Part shown: in pieces, positions 1 to 6,074 of the stretch
Position numbering within the stretch: the first letter of the stretch is position 1
How the letters are laid out: each line of letters starts with the position of its first letter
Translations under genes and position numbers: made by a program
The notes under the pieces: generated by a model
What the model was told of the DNA's origin: nothing
Database searches by the model: none
The model's input: the letters and a program-made list of their open reading frames with translations, nothing else
Assembly: GCA_009774585.1 (NCBI GenBank)
Contig: VSOA01000055.1
Span: forward strand, 1 to 16,891
Direction of reading: 5' to 3'
From: Lachnospiraceae bacterium
Lineage (GTDB): Bacteria; Bacillota; Clostridia; Lachnospirales; Lachnospiraceae
Length of the DNA stretch: 16,891 nt

Positions 1-210
1 ACGGAGACGCATGAAGTGATAGACAAGAGAATGCGCCGTGCAGCACAGGAAGCAGAAGGCATTGATGAATATGATTATATCGTAGTCAATGATGATTTGG
101 ACCTATGCGTCGCACAGCTTCATGAAATAGTGAAGGCAGCTCATAATACTCCCGACAGAAACAGGGAGTTTATAGAAAATATCAGAACAGAATTGGAAGG
201 AGAAAAATAA
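1..210 (+). CDS. gmk: Guanylate kinase, C-terminal part (5' end outside window)
   Basis: The frame is open from base 1, so the gene starts upstream; 69 codons and the TAA stop at 208-210 are present. Guanylate kinase phosphorylates GMP to GDP with ATP in the cytosol. The visible piece starts with TETHEVIDKRM, matching the family's stretch where a conserved Thr-Glu precedes the x-x-R-(M/L) helix. It continues with EYDYIVVNDDLD, the conserved 'YDYxVxNDDL' core strand near the end of the enzyme. A GTG at 16 could be taken as a start, but the upstream codons also match the family, so it is internal. The stop overlaps the rpoZ start by one base (TAATG), which implies translational coupling in one operon. 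gmk-rpoZ is a classic Firmicutes pair. Confidence 0.95.
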   Translation, partial: TETHEVIDKRMRRAAQEAEGIDEYDYIVVNDDLDLCVAQLHEIVKAAHNTPDRNREFIENIRTELEGEK

Positions 211-476
211 TGTTACATCCATCTTATGCAGATTTAATCAAAGTAGTAAACAGTGGGGTAGAGGAGGGGGAAGATCCTGTTGTAAACAGCAGATATTCTA
301 TCGTGATGGCGACCTCCAAAAGAGCAAGACAGATTATCGCGGGCGACGAGCAGTTAGTGAACGGCAAAGGTAAAAAGCCGCTCTCTGTTGCAGTGGAAGA
401 GTTGAATCAGGGTAAAGTTAAGATTACAAGTGAAGAAGAAAAGAATGGATCGTCTGAGGATTCAGATAAGGAATGA
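210..476 (+). CDS. rpoZ: DNA-directed RNA polymerase omega subunit
   Basis: The product is an 88-residue small subunit that binds beta-prime and helps RNA polymerase assembly and stability. The N-terminus (MLHPSYADLIKVVN) and the segment NSRYSIVMATSKRARQI correspond to the conserved RpoZ/Rpb6 core, in which an xSRYxLVxxxAKRARQ motif contacts beta-prime. The C-terminus is acidic and Ser/Glu-rich (residues about 73-88), a variable tail without recognisable fold. The ATG shares its A with the last base of the gmk stop; GGAGAAAAATA just upstream gives the ribosome site. The TGA stop lies 9 bases before the chosen rimO start, so the operon continues. Length is usual for Firmicutes omega. Confidence 0.95.
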   Translation: MLHPSYADLIKVVNSGVEEGEDPVVNSRYSIVMATSKRARQIIAGDEQLVNGKGKKPLSVAVEELNQGKVKITSEEEKNGSSEDSDKE

Positions 477-485
477 TTGAAATAC

Positions 486-1826
486 ATGATGAAAAAGATA
501 TTGTTTGTATCCTTGGGATGTGACAAAAATCTGGTAGATTCCGAGATGATGCTTGGAATGCTTGCACAGAGCGGATATGAATTTACCGACGACGAGCGGG
601 AAGCCGATATCGTAGTGATTAACACGTGCTGCTTTATCAATGATGCCAAGGAGGAGAGTATCAATACGATACTTGAGATGGCGGAATATAAGAAGAACGG
701 CTTGATTGAAATGTTAATCGTGACAGGATGTCTGGCGCAGCGTTACCGGGAAGAAATTCAAACGGAAATACCGGAAGTGGACGCTATTGTCGGCACAACG
801 GCAATCAGCGAGATCGTCAAAACGTTTGATGAAGTAACCGGGGGAAAACGGCAGAACCATTATAAGAGTCTTTCCGAGAAACCGCTGACCGGAGTAGAAC
901 GGGTGGTAACGACCGGCGGGCATTATGCGTATTTGAAAATTGCGGAGGGATGCGATAAACATTGTACTTATTGCATCATTCCCAAAGTCAGAGGCAATTA
1001 TCGCAGCGTCCCGATGGAGGAGCTTGTCCGGGAGGCACAGGAGCTGGCTGATAAGGGTGTGAAAGAGTTAATCCTTGTGGCGCAGGAGACGACGGTATAC
1101 GGAATGGATCTGTACGGTCATAAGGCATTGCCGGAACTTTTACGCAGGCTCTGTGAGATAAACGATATCTATTGGATAAGAATATTGTATTGTTATCCGG
1201 AAGAAATAGACGACGAGTTAATCCGTACGATGAAGGAAGAGAAGAAGATATGTCATTATCTGGATTTGCCGGTGCAGCATGCTTCTGATAACATATTGAA
1301 GAGGATGGGGCGCAAGACTGATAAGCGCCAATTGGAAGATATCATAGCAAAGCTCCGGCAGGAGATTCCGGATATCTGTCTTCGGACTACGTTAATCAGC
1401 GGCTTTCCGGGAGAAACGGAAGAAGACCATGAACAGCTTCTCGATTTTGTTGACCGTATGGAGTTTGACAGATTAGGAGTTTTCATTTACTCACAGGAGG
1501 AAGATACACCGGCGGCGGTTATGCCGGAACAGATTTCCGAAGAAGTGAAGGAAGACAGACGGGCGCAGCTTATGGAACTGCAGCAGGAGATTGCTTTTGC
1601 GGCAGCGGCAGATATGGCAGGTACAGTGGTGACTGCCATGATTGAGGGGAAGGTTGCAGATGAGGAAGCATATGTTGCGCGAACATATAAGGATGCGCCG
1701 AATGTAGACGGTTTTTTGTTTGTTAATACAAACAGAGAACTGATGACAGGTGATTTTGTCAAAGTAAAAATCACTGCATCATATGAGTATGATTTGATTG
1801 GAGAGTTGGAAGATGAATTTACCTAA
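486..1826 (+). CDS. rimO: Ribosomal protein S12 methylthiotransferase RimO
   Basis: RimO is a radical-SAM methylthiotransferase that modifies a conserved Asp of ribosomal protein S12. With the ATG at 486 the product is 446 residues, the normal family size. The N-terminal MTTase domain has its three cluster cysteines at C12 (LGCDKN), C48 (NTCCF) and C82 (TGCLAQRY). The radical-SAM CX3CX2C (CDKHCTYC) is at C156/C160/C163. GFPGET in the barrel and a C-terminal TRAM domain (about 375-440) complete the RimO order. LGCDKN near the start and VQHAS favour RimO over MiaB. The start is ambiguous: an in-frame TTG at 477 lies 4 bases after AAGGA (468-472), and ATGs at 486 and 489 lie 13 and 16 bases after it. 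Family alignment favours MKKILFVSLGC, so 486 or 489. The 3' end overlaps pgsA by 14 bases. Confidence 0.95.
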   Translation: MMKKILFVSLGCDKNLVDSEMMLGMLAQSGYEFTDDEREADIVVINTCCFINDAKEESINTILEMAEYKKNGLIEMLIVTGCLAQRYREEIQTEIPEVDAIVGTTAISEIVKTFDEVTGGKRQNHYKSLSEKPLTGVERVVTTGGHYAYLKIAEGCDKHCTYCIIPKVRGNYRSVPMEELVREAQELADKGVKELILVAQETTVYGMDLYGHKALPELLRRLCEINDIYWIRILYCYPEEIDDELIRTMKEEKKICHYLDLPVQHASDNILKRMGRKTDKRQLEDIIAKLRQEIPDICLRTTLISGFPGETEEDHEQLLDFVDRMEFDRLGVFIYSQEEDTPAAVMPEQISEEVKEDRRAQLMELQQEIAFAAAADMAGTVVTAMIEGKVADEEAYVARTYKDAPNVDGFLFVNTNRELMTGDFVKVKITASYEYDLIGELEDEFT

Positions 1827-2346
1827 TAAGTTAACGATGTTTCGTGTGATACTGATTCCGTTCTTTGTAGTGTTTCTTTTGGTTGACATAACGACTATAG
1901 ATAAATGGATTGCACTTGCGATTTTTATTGTTGCGAGTCTGACAGACCTGCTGGACGGTAAGATTGCCAGAAAATATAATCTGGTGACGAATTTCGGTAA
2001 GTTTATGGATCCGCTTGCGGATAAGCTGTTAGTCTGTTCAGCGTTAATCTGTCTGGTGGAACTTAGTAAAATACCGGCATGGATTGTCATTGTCATCATT
2101 GCCAGAGAATTCATTATCAGCGGATTCAGGCTGATCGCTTCAGACAACGGTGTGGTCATTGCGGCAAGTTACTGGGGTAAATTCAAGACTACTTTTCAGA
2201 TTGTAATGATTTGTTTGATGATTGCCGATCTTGCGGCGCTCAGTCTGCTCACGAATATTGTTATGTGGGCGGCGCTTATCTTGACGGTGGTATCCTTGGT
2301 CGATTATTTGATGAAAAATAAGGATGTTATGAAAGATACAAAGTGA
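1813..2346 (+). CDS. pgsA: CDP-diacylglycerol-glycerol-3-phosphate 3-phosphatidyltransferase
   Basis: The enzyme makes phosphatidylglycerol phosphate from CDP-diacylglycerol and glycerol-3-phosphate, the committed step to phosphatidylglycerol in the membrane. The 177-residue protein carries the full CDP-alcohol phosphotransferase signature DGx2ARx8Gx3Dx3D: D48-G49, A52-R53, G62, D66, D70. Several hydrophobic helices are visible (about 11-25, 31-45, 82-100, 125-145, 148-165), as expected. The ATG at 1813 gives MNLPNKLTMFRV, the standard family N-terminus; a TTG at 1798 in the same frame would add five residues with no family support. The start lies inside the end of rimO, with GGAG at 1800-1803 as ribosome site. 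rimO-pgsA-cinA order is common in Firmicutes. Confidence 0.95.
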   Translation: MNLPNKLTMFRVILIPFFVVFLLVDITTIDKWIALAIFIVASLTDLLDGKIARKYNLVTNFGKFMDPLADKLLVCSALICLVELSKIPAWIVIVIIAREFIISGFRLIASDNGVVIAASYWGKFKTTFQIVMICLMIADLAALSLLTNIVMWAALILTVVSLVDYLMKNKDVMKDTK

Positions 2347-2379
2347 TAGAGTTGTGTAGATTTCAGAATGGGTGAAAAT

Positions 2380-3651
2380 ATGATTGTTGAATTGATTTCA
2401 GTCGGAACAGAGATTTTGCTTGGAAATATTGTTAACACTAACGCTGCGTATCTGTCGGAGAAATGCGCCGGACTGGGGTTATCCTGTTATTATCAGGATG
2501 TAGTCGGCGATAATGAAGAGAGACTTTTTGAGACGATTAAGACGGCATTGTCCAGAGCCGATATTCTGCTTTTGTCCGGAGGACTCGGACCTACGCAGGA
2601 TGATCTGACGAAAGAGGTGGCGGCAAAGGCGTTCGGAAGAAAACTGTATCTCCATGAGGAGAGCAAAGCGTCTATTCAAAAGTTTTTCGAAAAAAGAGGC
2701 TTGGAGATTACCGACAATAATTGGAAGCAGGCAATGATGCCGGAAGACTGTATTGTCGTAGATAATCCGAACGGTACTGCGCCCGGTGTGATCATGGAGC
2801 AGGACGGCAAGCATGTAATATTGATGCCGGGACCGCCCAATGAGATGATTCCCATGTTCGAGAAGTCAATCATGCCGTATCTGAGTAAGCTGCAGTCCTG
2901 CGTTATCTTTTCCCAGACGGTTAAGGTATGCGGAGTGGGAGAGAGTAAGGCAGAGACGATGGTGCAGGACTTGATTGATGAACAATCCAATCCTACGATT
3001 GCAACTTATGCGAAGACTGGAGAAGTGCATCTGCGCGTGACGGCCAGAGCTGAGGACGAGAAAGCGGCGAGGAAACTGGTCAAACCGATCATTAAAGAAT
3101 TGAAAGGACGGTTTGGCAATCATGTTTATACAACGGATGACGAGGTAACGCTGGAGAAAGCGGTGGTAGATCTTTTACTCGCCAATAAATTAACGGTCAG
3201 CACGGTGGAATCCTGTACAGGCGGACTGGTGGCGGCGAGGCTGATCAATGTGCCGGGAGTCTCGGAAGTATTTAAATCCGGATATATTACATATTCTAAC
3301 AAGGCGAAGCGAAGACTGTTGGGCATTAAGAAAAGCACATTGTTGAAACATGGTGCAGTTAGTGAGGAAATTGCACGTGAGATGGCGAAGGGCGCAGCTT
3401 TGGTGTCTAAATCGGATGTTACCGTCAGTATTACAGGTATTGCCGGACCGGACGGCGGTTCGGAAGAAAAACCGGTAGGTCTTGTATATATCGGCTGTAA
3501 TGTCTGCGGACGCACCACAGTCAAAGAGTGTCATTTCAGCGGGAATCGTACGAAAATCAGAGAAAATACGGTGTCTTCTGCGTTGTCATTAATGCGGGAG
3601 TGTATTTTGCAATATTATAGTGAAGTTACGTTTGGCAATAAGGATAAATAG
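2380..3651 (+). CDS. cinA: CinA family protein (MoaB-like domain plus nicotinamide-nucleotide amidase domain)
   Basis: This 423-residue two-domain protein has an N-terminal MoCF/MoaB-like domain (about 1-170), seen in LLLSGGLGPTQDDLTKE, NPNGTAPG and LMPGPPNEM. In studied CinA proteins this domain acts as a pyrophosphatase on ADP-ribose or NAD-type nucleotides. The C-terminal PncC-like domain (about 255-415) has the STVESCTGGLVAARL motif with its catalytic Ser, followed by GYITYSN and SITGIAGPDGG, and deamidates nicotinamide mononucleotide in pyridine-nucleotide recycling. The ATG at 2380 is preferred over the one at 2368: it gives MIVELISVGTE, where the family normally starts, and GGGTGA at 2370-2375 sits right before it as ribosome site. 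Stop TAG ends at 3651. cinA is classically linked to recA, but recA is not next here. Confidence 0.93.
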   Translation: MIVELISVGTEILLGNIVNTNAAYLSEKCAGLGLSCYYQDVVGDNEERLFETIKTALSRADILLLSGGLGPTQDDLTKEVAAKAFGRKLYLHEESKASIQKFFEKRGLEITDNNWKQAMMPEDCIVVDNPNGTAPGVIMEQDGKHVILMPGPPNEMIPMFEKSIMPYLSKLQSCVIFSQTVKVCGVGESKAETMVQDLIDEQSNPTIATYAKTGEVHLRVTARAEDEKAARKLVKPIIKELKGRFGNHVYTTDDEVTLEKAVVDLLLANKLTVSTVESCTGGLVAARLINVPGVSEVFKSGYITYSNKAKRRLLGIKKSTLLKHGAVSEEIAREMAKGAALVSKSDVTVSITGIAGPDGGSEEKPVGLVYIGCNVCGRTTVKECHFSGNRTKIRENTVSSALSLMRECILQYYSEVTFGNKDK

Positions 3652-3686
3652 ATCGTTTGCAGTTAAGGAAGGAAAAGGGAAAACGA

Positions 3687-5414
3687 ATGAGTCAATCAGA
3701 TCAGTTTGATAATCATCAGGATGGAAATGACGGAAATAATGCGATTTCAGATACATATAACACGGAGACCAGCGCTGATATTTATAATACGCCAGATGTT
3801 TCTGCAGACCCGTCAGAAGATGCTCAGACAGAGGAAATAATTGAGGAAGACGCGTCATCGGATGCTGTCACGTCATCGGATGTTGTCACGGCTTCGGTGG
3901 ATAGTACTCCATACAGTGGGCAGCCGGAGCAGTATAGCAATCCTTATACTGACAACACATATGAAAATCCGTATGGAAACAGCCCATATGGAAATAACTC
4001 ATACGGAAATAACTTATACGGAAATAACTCATATGGAAGCAGCCCGGATGGTACGGGAACAATACAGAATAATAGTCCGTATCCTGACAGTTCATACACT
4101 GTTAATTCGTATGGAAATAATCCATATACCGGACAACCGGTACAGAATAACAGTCCGTATACTGACGGCACGTATGAGAATCCATACGGAAATAATCCAT
4201 ACAACGGACAACCGGTACAGAATAACAGTCCGTATACTGACGGCACGTATGAGAATCCATATGGAAGCAGCCCATATAACGGACAGACGGCACAGAATCA
4301 TAATCCGTATGGCGGACAGACGGCACAGAACGGTAATCCGTATGGCGGACAGGCGGCACAGAATAATAATCCCTATGGCGGACAGCAGGCACAGAACGCT
4401 AATCAATACGGTGTTCCTCCTTACGGAAATAATCAATACAGCCCATATGCCGTTCCGGCTAAGAAGAATAATACAGGTTTAATTATCGGGATTGTGGCGG
4501 TGGTGGTCTTGTTGTTCCTGACTGCTGTCGGCGCGTTGGTATATAAAGTAGTTTCAATGTATACAGACGAGAAAGATAGCAGGCGCAATACCCGGGAAGA
4601 GTATGATTTTGACGACGACTGGGATAATGATCATAGAAGAACTGATCATGATGATGACTATGACGACAAATATGATTATGGCGACAAATATGATTATGAC
4701 GACAAATATGATTATGACGACAATCATGACTATGATGACGATTATGACTATGATGACGATTACAATTATGATGACGATGAGTATTATACACTTCATGATG
4801 ACATCAAGTCCAATTTGTCTTATACGGTAGATTTTGAGTTATATGAATATGACTCTGATTATGAAGAAGTGGAAATTATGGTTTTTTATCCGGTAATCTC
4901 CAGTTCGGATAACATACCTAATTTGGATAAACTGAATGCAACGATTCAAAGTGAGACTGATTTTCTTGTTGAGTACTTTGAGGATGAGTATGAGGAATAT
5001 TTTGTTGATGGCGGTGACAGCTATTTTCACGCGACTTCGACAGGGTATGTGACCTATATGGATGAAGAGAAAATGAGTATTGTTTTCTCCGAAAACGTGT
5101 ATAGTGATTACTACTATGATGCGTTCTTGTACAGTATCAATATTGATATGGAGAACGGAATCATTCTGGATAATGAGAGTATGTTAAACATCGATGATGA
5201 TTTCTCGGTAGAGTTCAGAGAGAGAAGTGATATTCAGAATGGAGAGATTGAACATCTGACTGCGATGTCCGATCAGGAGATAACAGGTCATTTCAATTCG
5301 TCTGACATTATTGTATTCTATACGCCTCAGGGTATGGAGATCGGCTTTAACTATGATGAAGGCTGGGTGACGGTTACGTATAAAGAGTATGAACAATATT
5401 TGAAAGTATTTTGA
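3687..5414 (+). CDS. Repeat-rich single-pass membrane protein with external DUF3298/RsiV-like domain
   Basis: This 575-residue protein has five zones. Residues 1-70 are acidic and polar with no signal peptide. Residues about 75-255 are Asn/Pro/Tyr/Gly/Gln-rich tandem repeats (PYGNN, a 25-residue unit twice, an 11-residue NPYGGQ unit). K259-K260 precede a single strong membrane helix at about 264-288. Residues about 305-369 are an Asp/Tyr repeat linker. Residues about 371-575 form a folded domain. KK before the helix suggests N-in, C-out. The C-terminal domain has a pattern typical of DUF3298 (seen in RsiV and PdaC-like proteins): VFYPVIS at the start, YSINIDMENG in the middle, and an end rich in FYTPQGMEIGFNY and GWVTVTYKEYEQYL. 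That assignment is inference from pattern. The ATG at 3687 follows AAAAGGG with 7-base spacing; an upstream TTG at 3657 is less likely. The gene lies 35 bases after cinA with no terminator between and may be read through from it. Confidence 0.85.
   Translation: MSQSDQFDNHQDGNDGNNAISDTYNTETSADIYNTPDVSADPSEDAQTEEIIEEDASSDAVTSSDVVTASVDSTPYSGQPEQYSNPYTDNTYENPYGNSPYGNNSYGNNLYGNNSYGSSPDGTGTIQNNSPYPDSSYTVNSYGNNPYTGQPVQNNSPYTDGTYENPYGNNPYNGQPVQNNSPYTDGTYENPYGSSPYNGQTAQNHNPYGGQTAQNGNPYGGQAAQNNNPYGGQQAQNANQYGVPPYGNNQYSPYAVPAKKNNTGLIIGIVAVVVLLFLTAVGALVYKVVSMYTDEKDSRRNTREEYDFDDDWDNDHRRTDHDDDYDDKYDYGDKYDYDDKYDYDDNHDYDDDYDYDDDYNYDDDEYYTLHDDIKSNLSYTVDFELYEYDSDYEEVEIMVFYPVISSSDNIPNLDKLNATIQSETDFLVEYFEDEYEEYFVDGGDSYFHATSTGYVTYMDEEKMSIVFSENVYSDYYYDAFLYSINIDMENGIILDNESMLNIDDDFSVEFRERSDIQNGEIEHLTAMSDQEITGHFNSSDIIVFYTPQGMEIGFNYDEGWVTVTYKEYEQYLKVF
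4131..4280 (+). repeat. 75-bp in-frame tandem repeat, two copies
   Basis: Copies start at 4131 and 4206. The first 56 bases are identical (4131-4186 equals 4206-4261); the remaining 19 differ at a few positions. The unit encodes 25 residues containing PVQNNSPYTDG and TYENPYG. Identity at silent positions suggests recent duplication. Because 75 is a multiple of 3, gain or loss of a unit keeps the reading frame. Confidence 0.9.
4269..4400 (+). repeat. 33-bp in-frame tandem repeat, four units
   Basis: Units start at 4269, 4302, 4335 and 4368, each encoding 11 residues of the form (N/S)PY(G/N)GQxAQNx. The last three share AATCC(G/C)TATGGCGGACAG. The block directly precedes the linker to the membrane helix of the host gene. 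Confidence 0.85.
4662..4769 (+). repeat. 18-bp Asp/Tyr-coding tandem repeat, six units
   Basis: Six 18-base units start at 4662, 4680, 4698, 4716, 4734 and 4752. They encode variants of D-D-K-Y-D-Y shading into D-D-D-Y-D-Y. The first three units are nearly identical in DNA; later ones diverge. They form a strongly acidic, tyrosine-rich linker between the membrane helix and the external domain of the protein at 3687-5414. Confidence 0.85.
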
Positions 5415-5429
5415 GAATATTGAGAAGAG

Positions 5430-5459
5430 AAGGAGCTGGCAGTGATGTCAGCTCCTTTT
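5430..5459 (+). terminator. Rho-independent-type terminator after the repeat-rich membrane protein
   Basis: AAGGAGCTG at 5430-5438 pairs perfectly with CAGCTCCTT at 5449-5457. Two further inner pairs (one of them G-T) close a loop of about 6 bases. The hairpin starts 15 bases after the stop codon at 5414. The T run is short (TTTT at 5456-5459), so efficiency may be moderate. It separates the gmk-to-5414 transcription unit from the next promoter at 5519. Confidence 0.8.
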
Positions 5460-5518
5460 CGGATTAAAGGAATATAAGATTGCTTACGATACTTATATTT
5501 CTTTATTCAGGAGACGAT

Positions 5519-5547
5519 TTTACAAAAAAAAGTGTGCATGCTATACT
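5519..5547 (+). promoter_or_regulatory. Sigma-A-type promoter upstream of the decayed sensor gene
   Basis: TTTACA at 5519-5524 (5 of 6 to TTGACA) is followed by a 17-base spacer and TATACT at 5542-5547 (5 of 6 to TATAAT), with an A-run in the spacer. It lies 43 bases upstream of the ATG at 5590. Since the gene behind it is broken, this promoter may now serve mainly the glycosidase gene at 6075, as no terminator is seen between them. Confidence 0.65.
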
Positions 5548-5589
5548 GAGTAATATGTATTATTATGCATTTTATGAGAGGGACATAAT

Positions 5590-6038
5590 ATGAAATCAAA
5601 ATAGGAACGCAGCCGGGTCCAATATGTTCTGACATTAGCAGCTACGCTTATAGCATAGGGAATTATCGTGTTTTATACGTTTGCATCTTTTTATTCCGCT
5701 GCCATGGAAGATGCGGTGGTCATAGGAAAACATTCCGTGTCGCAGGAGGCAGAAGAACTGAATAATTTTCTGTTGCTAGGATTAGATGTATCACAGGTAA
5801 CGCGGTCACGATGGAAATTGACGGAGAAGAGTGTATGGTGTTCTCCAAGGAGGTTCAGCGTGACTGGTTCGTAGTTGTGGTCGTCAATAAGGCGGATTTA
5901 TTCCAACGGGTAGAGGCTAATCGGTATGCGAAGGAGCTGAAAGTCTATCAGGCAACACTTGAGGAGCGAGTAGAGGAACAGACAAAAAAGATTAAGGAGC
6001 AGTCCATTGAACGCATTCGGATGCAGGAGAAAGCGTGA
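5590..6038 (+). pseudogene. Decayed membrane sensor/signalling gene (5' end and membrane-proximal coiled coil only)
   Basis: From the ATG at 5590 the frame reads a basic start, a TAG at 5602-5604, a membrane-helix-like stretch, a second TAG at 5656-5658, then GIIVFYTFASFYSAAMEDA and EAEELNNFLLLGLDVSQVT. Around 5803-5811 the coding signal jumps to another frame, reading MEIDGEECMVFSKEVQRDW, then VVVVVNKADLF and a long charged coiled coil (KELKVYQATLEERVEEQTKK) to the TGA at 6036-6038. Intact members of such Lachnospiraceae sensor families have an N-terminal helix, an extracellular Cache-type sensor, a second helix and a GGDEF, HD-GYP or kinase output domain. Here most of the sensor core, the second helix and the whole output domain are missing. 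The family recognition is from memory of the pattern, not a search. Upstream AGAGGGA (5577-5583) is a leftover ribosome site. Confidence 0.75.
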
Positions 6039-6046
6039 GTATTAAG

Positions 6047-6063
6047 GCGCTATAGCGCTATAG
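6047..6063. repeat. Short overlapping palindromes before the glycosidase gene
   Basis: GCGCTATAGCGC (6047-6058) is a perfect 12-base palindrome. CTATAGCGCTATAG (6050-6063) is a perfect 14-base palindrome overlapping it; together they are two tandem copies of GCGCTATA plus one extra base. The element lies 11 bases before the ATG at 6075 and touches the ribosome site, so it could affect translation or be a protein-binding site. No known motif is recognised. Confidence 0.5.
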
Positions 6064-6074
6064 GGGGAGAAAGT

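Noticed and set aside
477..485. TTG at 477 as rimO start
   Set aside because: The extra residues do not match the family and the spacing to AAGGA is only 4 bases; kept as an alternative but ATG 486 or 489 preferred.
4131..4400. CRISPR-like array
   Set aside because: The repeats are contiguous, in frame and protein-coding, without unique spacers of constant size.
3841..4482. Long alternative-frame and reverse frames across the repeat-rich gene
   Set aside because: They are stop-free only because the tandem repeats lack stops in several frames; their translations are low-complexity (Met/His/Arg/Ile-rich) and lie entirely inside the well-supported gene at 3687-5414.
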